From an uncultured Bryobacteraceae bacterium (lineage in GTDB: Bacteria > Acidobacteriota > Terriglobia > Bryobacterales > Bryobacteraceae), in assembly GCA_938003835.1 (NCBI GenBank), contig CALKXJ010000007.1:186001-250000 (forward strand): a stretch of DNA of 64,000 nt, in the 5' to 3' direction. A model generated the notes under the pieces. It did no database searches and was not told the DNA's origin. It was given only the letters and a program-made list of their open reading frames with translations. Positions 26,405-35,141 of this stretch are shown here, piece by piece. The first letter of the stretch is position 1. Each line of letters opens with the position of its first letter. The position numbers and the translations under genes were made by a program.

Positions 26405-29118
26405 TCGTCCTGCGAATGGAAGTGTCCGGTTTCCGCTGCTGGCGCGAGCGCGTCGTCGTCGAATTCGACCCACAGCGTATCAACGTCCTTCACGGGCCGA
26501 ACGGCTCGGGCAAATCCACTCTGCTTTGGGCGCTGGCGCGTGCCCTGCTTGATACTTACAAGGCCGGCGGAAAAGCCGTTGAAGAGCTGCGCCCCTGGGG
26601 CACGGGCCTCGCCCCGAAGATCGCTGTCGAGTTCGAACACTCGGGCAAAAGATATCGCCTGGAGAAAGGTTTCCTCGAGAATCGCGGAGCACGTCTCGAG
26701 GAGTACAGAGACGGGCGGTTCCTCCCCCTGGCTGAGTTCGAGAAAGCCGAGGACACCGTGCGGGGGATGCTGCTGGCTGAACGGGCTCCGAAGGGACTGG
26801 CTACGCCCGAGGCCTGGGGCCTGGCTCGCGCGCTATGGTGCCCGCAGGACTACCTCGCCGTCGAAGAGCTCGATGAGCGCGTCCTCGGCGCCGTCCGGCA
26901 GGTTCTGGGCCAAGCGGGCCTCGACCCGACTGCCGCCCGCCTCCGCAAACGCATCGAGGACGCGTTCTCCGAATACTGGACGCCGACCGGCAAAGCCAAG
27001 ACCGGCAAAAACCAGCCGCTTTGGGTGCAGCTGGAACAAATTCTTCACGAGCGGCGCCAATCGCTCGATCAGGCCCGCAGGGAGCTGGAGGCATTCCACG
27101 CCGCGCAAGACAGAGCCCGGCAGCTCGAGGCGGCTCGCGCGGCGGCAGCACAGACGCGCGACAATGCCCGGCGCCGCGTCGCAGAGCTGGAGGCGAAGCT
27201 CGCCGCCTGGCGTCAGGCCGCAGCGGAAACCAAGACCCTGGAGGCTCAGTGGCAGGCCAAGCAGCAGGAGGCCGTCACACTCAACGACCGGGTGGAACAA
27301 CTTAACAAAGCGCGCCATAGCTTGAGCGCCATTGACGCACGGATCTCCCAGATTGATGCGGAGCTTCCGGAAAGACTGGCGGGGCGGGCACAGCTCGAAG
27401 CCGCCGTCACATCGCTTCGCCAGCAATTGGGCTCGCTCCAGGAGGACGAGGAGAAGCTCGCCTCGCGCGAGTCGCTGCTTGCTGAAGCCGAAAGCTACGT
27501 CCACTGCCGCGGCGAAGCAGAAGAACTGGAGCGTCTCATCGGCCGCGCCGCGCAACTCTCGGCTCGCCTCGACGAGGCGCAAGACGCTCTCGGATCGCTC
27601 GTCGTACCCGACGATCGGACTCTGGCCCAGATCGAGAAACTGATCGCCGAACGGGCTCAACTCGAAACCAGGCTCGAGGGCGCGCTCCTGCACGTCGAGC
27701 TCGCGCCTCATCAGGCCCGTCGCGTAGAGGTAGTCCGCGGCAATGCGCCCGGCCTGATCGAGCTCGCCGCCGGCCAAACGGTGCGCATCAGCGGCTCCCC
27801 AGTCATCGAACTCGAACTCGAAGGCTTCGGGCGCCTGGTTATCAGCGGTCCGGCGGAAGGCGCCGCCGAACTCCAAGCAAAGCTCAGGGAATCAGGGGAG
27901 CGCCTGGCGAACCTCACCGCCCCTTGCGGGACTACCGACCTCGAGGAGCTGCGGCGGCGGCGCGAGCGACGCTTGCATCTCGAAGCTCAGCTCTCTCACA
28001 CCCGGCAGGAGTTGGCCACTCTGCTCGGCGGCCGCTCACTCGAAGCACTCCAGAAGCGGCTCAGCTGGATCCGGGACGAGATTGGGCGCCTCGAAGCGGT
28101 CCACCCCGAGTGGCCCGGGGCGCCACCCGCACTCGAAGAGCTTCGCGCAGCGCTGGCCGCGGATCGCCCCGCACTCCAGCACCGTCGCCGTTCGCTCGAC
28201 GCCGAGCTCGCGGCTCGGCAACCGGAGTTGACCGCAGCCGGCCAGGAGTGCGCGCGGCTTGGCGCTGAACGGGACGCTCTTGCCGGGCAGCGGCGTGACA
28301 TCGAGGTCCAGATTCGCGACCTCGAAACCGACGGCCTCACCGACGCCGAGCGGGCCCGGCGCGCCAGGGAGGCGGCCGTCGAGGCCACCGGATTCAAGGA
28401 ACGCTACGAGCGGCAGTTGGGGACTCTGCAAGCCCTGGGGGCCGATCCCGGGCCGGAGCTCGATCGCGCCCGCCGGGACCTCGAGGCCGCAGAGAAGGCT
28501 TCCGAGTCGGCCGACCGCGACTACCACCACCACCTCGGCGTGCTCGCCAATCTCGCTGCACAGGCGCCCTATGAGACCGTGGCCCGCCTCGAAGAGGAGA
28601 GCGAAACGCTTCGCGCTCGAATGGAAACCGACCGGGCGCGCGCCGAGGCCCTCAAGCGCCTCCGTGACGAGATTGCCGCCTGCGAGGCAGAAGCCGGCTC
28701 GGCTCTGATCCGGCCTGTGGCAGAGCGCGCGGCGAAGCTGCTGGCTCGCATCGCCGGCGACCGCCTCCGCTCGATCGAGCTCGGCGAGAAACTGGGGCCG
28801 CAGAGCGTCCTTCCGCGCGACGCCGGCGCGGAAGCCCCCCTCGACGCCCTCTCGGCCGGCGAGCGCGAGCAGGTCCACTTCGCCGTTCGTCTCGCTTTGG
28901 CGGAGTTGCTGACCAAGGACGCCGGTGAGCGCCACCTGGTCGCCCTCGATGACGTGCTTGTGGTCACCGATGAGAATCGCTTGCGGCGCGTCCTCCAGTT
29001 GCTTGAGGAGCTCCGCCCCCATGCCCAGATCGTGATTCTCACCTGCCACCCGGACCGGTACCGCCCCCTCCCCTCGGCGCACTTCATCGACGCCGCCCAA
29101 CTGACCCGACCCCGCTGA
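26401..29118 (+). CDS. YhaN/SbcC/Rad50-like AAA ATPase, partner of the exonuclease
   Basis: 905 residues. Walker A HGPNGSGKST at residues 31-40; long coiled coils at about 170-330 and 470-760; ABC signature LSAGEREQ near residue 820; Walker B LVALDDVLVVTD near 850, followed by VILTCHPDRYRP. The DD-then-TCHP pattern is that of Bacillus YhaN-type ATPases rather than SbcC. No CxxC zinc hook is present; instead the middle (about residues 430-500) is a beta-rich segment with VRISGSPVIELELEGFGRLV. With the exonuclease it should form an Mre11/Rad50-like complex acting on DNA ends. Confidence 0.85.
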   Translation: MIVLRMEVSGFRCWRERVVVEFDPQRINVLHGPNGSGKSTLLWALARALLDTYKAGGKAVEELRPWGTGLAPKIAVEFEHSGKRYRLEKGFLENRGARLEEYRDGRFLPLAEFEKAEDTVRGMLLAERAPKGLATPEAWGLARALWCPQDYLAVEELDERVLGAVRQVLGQAGLDPTAARLRKRIEDAFSEYWTPTGKAKTGKNQPLWVQLEQILHERRQSLDQARRELEAFHAAQDRARQLEAARAAAAQTRDNARRRVAELEAKLAAWRQAAAETKTLEAQWQAKQQEAVTLNDRVEQLNKARHSLSAIDARISQIDAELPERLAGRAQLEAAVTSLRQQLGSLQEDEEKLASRESLLAEAESYVHCRGEAEELERLIGRAAQLSARLDEAQDALGSLVVPDDRTLAQIEKLIAERAQLETRLEGALLHVELAPHQARRVEVVRGNAPGLIELAAGQTVRISGSPVIELELEGFGRLVISGPAEGAAELQAKLRESGERLANLTAPCGTTDLEELRRRRERRLHLEAQLSHTRQELATLLGGRSLEALQKRLSWIRDEIGRLEAVHPEWPGAPPALEELRAALAADRPALQHRRRSLDAELAARQPELTAAGQECARLGAERDALAGQRRDIEVQIRDLETDGLTDAERARRAREAAVEATGFKERYERQLGTLQALGADPGPELDRARRDLEAAEKASESADRDYHHHLGVLANLAAQAPYETVARLEEESETLRARMETDRARAEALKRLRDEIAACEAEAGSALIRPVAERAAKLLARIAGDRLRSIELGEKLGPQSVLPRDAGAEAPLDALSAGEREQVHFAVRLALAELLTKDAGERHLVALDDVLVVTDENRLRRVLQLLEELRPHAQIVILTCHPDRYRPLPSAHFIDAAQLTRPR

Positions 29119-29178
29119 GCAACTGCCGCCGCAGCCTGCCCGCCGGGGATGCCACAATAGTTAACCGGCAGTCCCTCC

Positions 29179-30909
29179 ATGGAGAACGCCGAAATCGCCC
29201 GCTTGCTGGCGGAGACCGCCGATCTGATGGAGATCGCCGGCGAAGACCCGTTTCGTGTCCGCAGCTACCGCAACGCCGCCTCGGTCCTTGAGGGCTACCC
29301 CGAGCGCATCGCCGAGATCGCACGCGACCCGGCCCGCCGGCTCACCGAGATCGCGGGCATCGGCAAGGGCATCGCCGCCGTCATCGAGGAGATCCTGACG
29401 CGCGGTTCCTTTGAACGCCGCGACAAGCTGCTCGAGAAATACCCGCCCACGGCGCTCGAGATGCTCAAGATCCAGGGCCTGGGCCCCAAATCGATCGCCG
29501 CCATCATCGAGCACTACCGCTGCACGACCATCGACGAGCTGGAACGCCTCTGCCAGGAGCACAAGCTCCGCGAGTTGCCCCGCATGGGCGCCAAACTCGA
29601 GGAGAAGATCCTCCGCTCCATCGCTCAGTACCGCCGCAGCGCCGGCCGCTTCCTGCTGAGCTTCGCCCTGGCGCTGGCCGAGGAGTTGACCGCCTATCTC
29701 CGCGAGCAGGGCGACCTCGAGCAGATCACGCCCGCAGGCAGCCTTCGCCGCGGCAAGGAAACCGTCGGAGATCTGGACATCCTGGTCACCGGAGCCGGCG
29801 CCGCCGCCGCGCTCGATCGCTTCGTCCGCCATCCGAAGGTCACCGAGGTGCTCGGCAAGGGCGAAAACAAAGCCAGCGTCCGCGCGGGCGTCGAGGGCAT
29901 CCAAATCGATATGCGCGCCCTTCCGGCATCGAGCTACGGCGCCGCCCTTCAGTACTTCACCGGCTCCAAGGAGCACAACATCGCGCTGCGCAACCGCGCC
30001 CTCAAGATGGGCTATTCGCTCAGCGAGTACGGCCTCGAGCGACTCCAGGACCGGAAAGTCGTGGCCAGCGCCACCGAGGAGGAGATCTACGAGCGCCTTG
30101 ACCTGGTCTGGATCCCGCCGGAGCTGCGAGAAAACCAGGGCGAGATCGACGCCGCCGCCGAGCGCCGCCTGCCGCGCCTCGTCACGCTGGCAGACCTGCG
30201 CGGCGACATCCACATGCACACCCGGGAAAGCGACGGTCGCGCCACGCTCGAGGAGATGGCCCAGGCTGCGCAGGCGCTCGGCTACGAGTATATTGCCATC
30301 ACCGACCATTCGAAAAGCCTCGCCATGGCCAACGGCCTCGATGAGAAGCGCGCCGTCGCCTTTGCCCGGCGCGTGCGCGAAATCAACCGCAACGGCCTCG
30401 GCGTAAGGGTGCTTGCCGGCCTGGAGTGCGACATCCGCCGTGACGGCTCCATGGATCTGGCCGACGACGCCCTGGCCGAACTCGACCTGGTCATCGGCAG
30501 CGTCCACAGTTACATGAATCTGGAAGCGGCGGAGATGACCGACCGCCTGCTGCGCGCCCTGGAGAATCCCTACCTGCGGGTTCTCGGTCACCCCACCGGT
30601 CGCGTCCTGCTCCACCGGGAAGGTTTCCCCTTCGACTTTGAAGCCGTCGCCGCCGAGGCCGCCCGGCGCGCCGTATGCCTGGAGATCAACGCCAGTCCGG
30701 AGCGTCTGGATCTCTACGCGCCCCTGCTGCGCACCGCCAAGGCGCGCGGCGCGCGCTTCACCATCTCCACGGACGCTCACCATCCCGCGCATCTCAAGAA
30801 CATCCGCTACGGCGTGCTGATGGCGCGCCGCGGTTGGCTGGGACCGGGCGACGTGCTCAATACCCTCCCGCTCGAAGAATTCCTCGCCGCCCTGCGTCCA
30901 AAGCCATGA
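29179..30909 (+). CDS. polX: Family X DNA polymerase with PHP exonuclease domain (PolX)
   Basis: 576 residues, the usual PolX length. An N-terminal 8-kDa helix-hairpin-helix region (1-~150; RLTEIAGIGKGIAAVIEEIL) binds gapped DNA. The polymerase core has GSLRRGKETVGDLDIL with catalytic D198 and D200 and a third Asp at ~244 (IQIDMRA). The C-terminal PHP domain starts RGDIHMHTRESDG (H345, H347) and has YIAITDHSKS and STDAHHP, all metal ligands for the 3'-5' exonuclease and AP-endonuclease activity. It fills short gaps in base-excision repair. It follows the exonuclease/ATPase pair and overlaps the M16 start by ATGA. Confidence 0.93.
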   Translation: MENAEIARLLAETADLMEIAGEDPFRVRSYRNAASVLEGYPERIAEIARDPARRLTEIAGIGKGIAAVIEEILTRGSFERRDKLLEKYPPTALEMLKIQGLGPKSIAAIIEHYRCTTIDELERLCQEHKLRELPRMGAKLEEKILRSIAQYRRSAGRFLLSFALALAEELTAYLREQGDLEQITPAGSLRRGKETVGDLDILVTGAGAAAALDRFVRHPKVTEVLGKGENKASVRAGVEGIQIDMRALPASSYGAALQYFTGSKEHNIALRNRALKMGYSLSEYGLERLQDRKVVASATEEEIYERLDLVWIPPELRENQGEIDAAAERRLPRLVTLADLRGDIHMHTRESDGRATLEEMAQAAQALGYEYIAITDHSKSLAMANGLDEKRAVAFARRVREINRNGLGVRVLAGLECDIRRDGSMDLADDALAELDLVIGSVHSYMNLEAAEMTDRLLRALENPYLRVLGHPTGRVLLHREGFPFDFEAVAAEAARRAVCLEINASPERLDLYAPLLRTAKARGARFTISTDAHHPAHLKNIRYGVLMARRGWLGPGDVLNTLPLEEFLAALRPKP

Positions 30910-32213
30910 AATCGTTTCCCGTCACCCTCCCGCTCGAGCGATACCGGCTGGACAACGGCCTGCGCGTCGTGCTCTCGCGCGACCCCGCCACGCCGGTGGT
31001 CGCCGTCTATCTGCTCTATGGTGTCGGCGCGCGCTCGGAGGAACCCGGCCGCAGCGGCTTCGCCCACCTGTTCGAGCACATGATGTTTCAGGGCTCTCGC
31101 CACGCCCCCAAGGGCCTCCATTTCCAGATCGTCGAGGCCAACGGCGGTTACCTGAACGGCTCCACCCATCCCGACTACACCGACTATTACGAAGTCTTGC
31201 CCTCGAATAAGCTGCCGGTGGCGCTCTGGCTTGAAGCCGATCGCATGCGCGGCCTCGCCATTAACGAGGAGAATCTGGCCAACCAGAAGGAGGCGGTCAA
31301 GGAGGAGCGGCGGCTGCGGCTCGACAATCAGCCCTACGTCACCGCGATCGTCGATCGCTGGCCCCAGCTCCTGTTCCGCAACTGGAGCAACTCGCACTCC
31401 CTCATCGGCTCTTTCGAAGACCTGGATGCGGCCACCGTCGACGATGTCGCCCGGTTCTTCAAGACCTACTACGCGCCGAACAACGCGGTGCTCGTGCTGG
31501 CCGGAGATCTCCATCCCGAGGAATCGAAGCGCCTCATCGAGGCCTATTTCGGCGACATCGAACCCCAGGCCGAGCCCCCGCGGCCGGATACGGCCGAACC
31601 GGAGCCCCAAGGCGAGCGCTGCGCCGTCCACCACGACGCCCACGCCCGCCTTCCCGCGCTCATTCTCGGCTTCCCCGGCCCGCGCCGTCGCTCCGCCGAT
31701 TACTACGCGCTCGGCGTGCTCGACGTCATACTCACCGCCGGCCCCAGCTCCCGCTTCTACCAGAACCTCGTGAAAGGACGGCAAAGCGTCATCCAGTACG
31801 AGGCCAACCTGGGCTGGCCCTTCGCCTCGGCCTCGGATTACCTGGACCCCGGCGCTTACAGCATCTTCGCCCTTCACCGTCCCGACCTCCCCGCTCGCCA
31901 GGTGCTCGAACACATCACCGAGGAGCTCGCCAAAGTCGCCAATGACGGCATCGGCGGCGAGGAACTCGAACGCGCCCGGAACTTCCTCCGCGCCGAGCAT
32001 ATCAAGCAGCTTCAAAGCAACATCGGGCGCGCTCAGCTTCTCGGCCGCCACGAGCTGCTCGACGGCGATGCCGGCCTTGTGAACACGCAGCTCGAGCGCT
32101 TCCTCGAGGTCACTGCCGGGCAGATTCAGTCGGCGGCCCGCCGCTATTTTGATCCCGGCGTCCGCGCCGTGCTCGAGATCGTCCCCAGCCCCTCACAAGG
32201 AGAAGCCCCGTGA
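30906..32213 (+). CDS. M16 family metallopeptidase, catalytic member
   Basis: 435 residues from the ATG at 30906, which shares ATGA with the PolX stop. It carries the inverted zinc motif HxxEH in FAHLFEHMMFQG near residue 55 and the third ligand Glu about 75 residues later in KEAVKEERRLR. The C-terminal M16 domain has the Arg-Tyr-like features of RFYQNLVKGRQSVIQYE. There is no obvious signal peptide, unlike many M16 enzymes. It is paired with a second M16 protein that lacks the zinc motif, as in mitochondrial processing peptidase-type pairs and many bacterial operons. Confidence 0.9.
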   Translation: MKSFPVTLPLERYRLDNGLRVVLSRDPATPVVAVYLLYGVGARSEEPGRSGFAHLFEHMMFQGSRHAPKGLHFQIVEANGGYLNGSTHPDYTDYYEVLPSNKLPVALWLEADRMRGLAINEENLANQKEAVKEERRLRLDNQPYVTAIVDRWPQLLFRNWSNSHSLIGSFEDLDAATVDDVARFFKTYYAPNNAVLVLAGDLHPEESKRLIEAYFGDIEPQAEPPRPDTAEPEPQGERCAVHHDAHARLPALILGFPGPRRRSADYYALGVLDVILTAGPSSRFYQNLVKGRQSVIQYEANLGWPFASASDYLDPGAYSIFALHRPDLPARQVLEHITEELAKVANDGIGGEELERARNFLRAEHIKQLQSNIGRAQLLGRHELLDGDAGLVNTQLERFLEVTAGQIQSAARRYFDPGVRAVLEIVPSPSQGEAP

Positions 32214-33565
32214 CACCGAACCTCGATCGCACGCGTCCGCCCGTGACGCCCCCGCTCGAGCCCCTGCGCCTGCCCCCTGTCGAGGAGCTGCGCCTTGCCA
32301 ACGGGCTGGAGGTATTGCTGGTGGACGACGCCCGGTTCCCGATGACCCACGCCCGCCTGGGCTTCCACGCCGGCACGCGGTTCGATCCGCCGGCACTCGC
32401 AGGGCTCGCCGAGCTCACCGCCCAGCTCTTGAAAGAGGGGACCGAGACGCGCCCGGCGCGGCGTTTCGCCGAAGAGGTCGCTTCGATTGGCGGGACGTTG
32501 GAGGCGCGCTCCACGCCGGACTTCCTCATCGCCTCCGGCTCGGCTCTCAGCGAGCACAGCGCGAAGCTGCTCGAGCTCGTCGCCGACATGGTGCGCCACG
32601 CCTCCTTCCCCGACGAGGAGGTCGCCCTTCGCAAGCAGAACCGCCTCCAGGAACTGGCGCATGAACGCTCGCTGCCCGATGTGCTCGGCGCCGAGCGACT
32701 GTGCCGGCTCGTCTTCGGCCACCACCCCTACGCGCGCCTGCTGCCCGAAGCCGAATCGATCGAACGCATCGGTCGCGAAGAACTGCTCGACTTCCGTTCG
32801 CGTTTCCTCCACCCGGAGAACGCCGTCCTGGTTCTCGTCGGGCCGCTCGGCGACCGCCGCCGGCTGGTCGAAACCATCGAAACGCAATTCGCCGGCTGGA
32901 AGGCACTCCCCGCCCCTTCGGTGGCGGGCGGGGACTTCCCCGAGCCGGCCCGCTCGCTCGTCCTGCTGGATCGCAGAGATTCGGTCCAGGTGGACATTCG
33001 CGCCGGGCGCCGCACCGTCTGCCGCACTCATCCGGACTACTTCCCGCTGCTCGTAGCCAACACCATCCTCGGTTCCGGAGCGAGCTCGCGCCTGTTCCGA
33101 ATCTTGCGCGAGCAGATGGGCTTCGGCTACGACGCGCATAGCCGGATCGAGCCGCGCCGGGAGGCCGCCCTGTTCAGCGCTGAAACGCAGGTGCGCCCCG
33201 AAGTGGCCGCCGCGGCGCTCGAAGCCCTGCTCGACCAGCTCCGCGCGCTCACCGAGGAACCGGTCACGGCCGAGGAGCTCGAAACGGCACAGAACTTCCT
33301 GACCGGCACCTTCGCCATCAGTCTCGAGACTCCCGGCGCGCTCGCCGGTCAGCTCCTCTCACGGCGCCTCAACGGCCTGCCCGCGGATTACCTGGAGACC
33401 TTCGTGCCGCGTGTGCGTGCCGTTACCGCCGCCCAGGTCCGGGCAGCGGCAGCGCGCTACTTCGACCCGCAGTCACTGGCCATCGTCCTAGTCGGCGACG
33501 CCTCCCGTGTTGCCGCCACACTAGAAGCCTTCGGTGCTCTTCAAGTTGAACAGGTGACCTCATGA
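32210..33565 (+). CDS. M16 family protein, non-catalytic partner
   Basis: 451 residues. The fold matches M16 (VEELRLANGLEVLLVDD at the N-terminus; FGYDAHSRIEPRREAALF in the C-terminal half), but the position of HxxEH reads GLAELTAQL, so the zinc ligands are lost and it should be inactive. It starts with GTG at 32210, sharing GTGA with the stop of the catalytic gene; a 1:1 heterodimer is the likely design. Its own stop overlaps the Nudix start by four bases. Confidence 0.88.
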   Translation: MTPNLDRTRPPVTPPLEPLRLPPVEELRLANGLEVLLVDDARFPMTHARLGFHAGTRFDPPALAGLAELTAQLLKEGTETRPARRFAEEVASIGGTLEARSTPDFLIASGSALSEHSAKLLELVADMVRHASFPDEEVALRKQNRLQELAHERSLPDVLGAERLCRLVFGHHPYARLLPEAESIERIGREELLDFRSRFLHPENAVLVLVGPLGDRRRLVETIETQFAGWKALPAPSVAGGDFPEPARSLVLLDRRDSVQVDIRAGRRTVCRTHPDYFPLLVANTILGSGASSRLFRILREQMGFGYDAHSRIEPRREAALFSAETQVRPEVAAAALEALLDQLRALTEEPVTAEELETAQNFLTGTFAISLETPGALAGQLLSRRLNGLPADYLETFVPRVRAVTAAQVRAAAARYFDPQSLAIVLVGDASRVAATLEAFGALQVEQVTS

Positions 33566-34119
33566 GAGTCATCGCGTCCCGCGAGGTTTATTCCAACCCC
33601 ATCTTCCGTGTCGCCGAGGAGCGCGCCCTGGCCCCGGACGGCTTTGAAATTCGCCGCGACATCGTGCATCACCCCGGCTCGGCCGTCATGCTGGCCGTCG
33701 ACGAAAAGCACCGCGTCCTGCTGGTGCGGCAATATCGCCTGCCGGCCAGGCGGTACCTTTGGGAACTCCCGGCAGGCCGTCTCGATCCCGGCGAGACGCC
33801 TCTCCGGGCTGCACGGCGGGAACTTGCCGAGGAGACCGGATTCCGGGCCCGCCGCTGGAAGAAACTGGCTTCTTTTTACCCGTCTCCAGGCTACGTCTCC
33901 GAGAAAATGACGCTCTTCCTGGCGACGGATCTCGCAGCCGGCGGCGCCTCCCCCATGGAGGACGAACGCATCGAAACGCGATGGTTCACGCGACGAGAAC
34001 TCGAAGCGTGGCTGCGCTCTGGCAAGCTTCAGGACGCAAAGACCATCGCCGGAATCCTGTACTGGATGCGATTTGTCGTCAAATCCGAGGAGGCGAAACG
34101 GGAGAGGGCGGCCAGCTAG
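33562..34119 (+). CDS. Nudix hydrolase, ADP-ribose pyrophosphatase type
   Basis: 185 residues. A complete Nudix box, G(x5)E(x7)REUxEExGU, is visible from GRLDPGE to RELAEETGF, and [12 protein letters not shown] just after it is the conserved segment of ADP-ribose pyrophosphatases (NudF-like). It likely hydrolyses ADP-ribose or related nucleotide sugars. The ATG shares four bases with the M16 stop, ending a run of translationally coupled genes that starts at PolX. Its TAG stop lies in a palindromic CTAG shared with the stop of ribosomal protein L33 on the other strand. Confidence 0.88.
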   Translation: MRVIASREVYSNPIFRVAEERALAPDGFEIRRDIVHHPGSAVMLAVDEKHRVLLVRQYRLPARRYLWELPAGRLDPGETPLRAARRELAEETGFRARRWKKLASFYPSPGYVSEKMTLFLATDLAAGGASPMEDERIETRWFTRRELEAWLRSGKLQDAKTIAGILYWMRFVVKSEEAKRERAAS

Positions 34120-34274
34120 GAGATCTTTGCCTCTTTATAGATGACGTGCTTGCGCGCCACCGGGTCGTACTTCTTGATCTCCAGCTTGTCCGGCTTGGTC
34201 TTCTGATTCTTCGTTGTCGTGTAGAAATGACCCGTGCCTGCCGTAGAAACCAGCTTGATGAGAACTCGCGGCAT
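34116..34274 (-). CDS. rpmG: 50S ribosomal protein L33
   Basis: 52 residues, read directly: begins [18 protein letters not shown], continues [18 protein letters not shown] and ends with KEAKIS. It is the cysteine-free (non-zinc) form of L33. The ATG shares one base with the L28 stop (TGATG). Its stop overlaps the convergent Nudix stop through CTAG, so the two genes overlap by four bases. Confidence 0.93.
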   Translation of the reverse strand: MPRVLIKLVSTAGTGHFYTTTKNQKTKPDKLEIKKYDPVARKHVIYKEAKIS

Positions 34275-34510
34275 CAGACCTTCACCCCCTTCTTCCTCAA
34301 ATCAGCCACCACCTTCTCGATGCCGAGCTTATTGATCGTCTTGATCCCCGCCGCGCTCACCTTGAGCCGCACGAAGCGCTTCTCGCTCTCCAACCAGAAG
34401 CGCTTCCACTGAATGTTCGGCTTGAACCAGCGCTTCGTCTTGTTGTTGGCGTGCGACACACGATGCCCGCTCTTCGGACGTCGCCCGGTCACTTGGCAAA
34501 CAAGGGACAT
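34274..34510 (-). CDS. rpmB: 50S ribosomal protein L28
   Basis: 78 residues, the normal length. Starts [20 protein letters not shown] and includes [11 protein letters not shown] and [15 protein letters not shown], all diagnostic for L28. It forms an L28-L33 pair, a common bacterial arrangement. An AGGAAGT sequence lies just before the ATG. The gene is divergent from moaB, with 62 bases between them that must hold the L28 promoter; a TACACT hexamer about 30 bases up is the best -10 candidate. Confidence 0.95.
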   Translation of the reverse strand: MSLVCQVTGRRPKSGHRVSHANNKTKRWFKPNIQWKRFWLESEKRFVRLKVSAAGIKTINKLGIEKVVADLRKKGVKV

Positions 34511-34572
34511 ACTTCCTCGCTAGACTGGAGTGGTTCGACGTCTAGTGTAGCACATCGACGGCGCAACCCCCC

Positions 34573-35094
34573 ATGAGCGAGGCCCCTTTGAGCGCAGAGC
34601 GCCACCGCCGGACGGCGGAAGAACGGGGACCGGTCGCGGTCGCGCTCGTGACCGTGAGCGACACCCGCACACCGGAGACCGACGAAAATCGCGTCTATTT
34701 CGAAGCCCGGCTCGCCGAAGCGGGCCACCGGCTTGTCGCCTATCGCCTCGTCCCGGATGAGCCCGCCGCGGTCGCCTCGGTCCTCGAAGAACTTGCCGCC
34801 ACCGAGGCTCAGGTGGTGATCTTCAACGGCGGCACGGGGATTGCCCGGCGCGACACCACCTATGACGTGCTCGCCGGCCTTCTCGAGAAGACGTTGCCGG
34901 GCTTCGGAGAGCTGTTCCGGATGCTCAGTTATGCCCAGGTCGGGCCGGCGGCAATGCTCTCGCGCGCGGTAGCCGGCGTCTGGCGCGGCCGGCTCGTGGT
35001 CTCGCTTCCCGGCTCGCCCGCCGCGGTGCGCCTGGCCTGGGAAAAGCTGCTTGCGCCCGAGCTAGCCCACCTCGCCTGGGAACTCACCCGCTAA
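34573..35094 (+). CDS. MoaB/Mog family molybdenum cofactor biosynthesis protein
   Basis: 173 residues. The molybdopterin-binding (MogA/MoaB) fold: [18 protein letters not shown] at the N-terminus, [18 protein letters not shown] in the middle with the GGTG site, and [19 protein letters not shown] near the end. It should adenylylate molybdopterin before molybdenum insertion. A MOT1-type molybdate transporter gene is at 59.7 kb, so the organism probably makes molybdenum enzymes. The TAA stop abuts a REP-like palindrome. Confidence 0.9.
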   Translation: MSEAPLSAERHRRTAEERGPVAVALVTVSDTRTPETDENRVYFEARLAEAGHRLVAYRLVPDEPAAVASVLEELAATEAQVVIFNGGTGIARRDTTYDVLAGLLEKTLPGFGELFRMLSYAQVGPAAMLSRAVAGVWRGRLVVSLPGSPAAVRLAWEKLLAPELAHLAWELTR

Positions 35095-35127
35095 AAATCG
35101 GGGACAGTATACGAATTCCCCAATTTC
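35094..35127 (+). repeat. REP-like imperfect palindrome, copy 2
   Basis: AAATCGGGG, a 14-base loop starting ACAGTATAC, then CCCCAATTTC. It begins on the last base of the moaB-like stop codon and lies 15 bases before the end of the convergent DUF362 gene. Core and orientation match the copies at 12888 and 50182. Confidence 0.8.
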
Positions 35128-35141
35128 GGCACACCCGCGGC

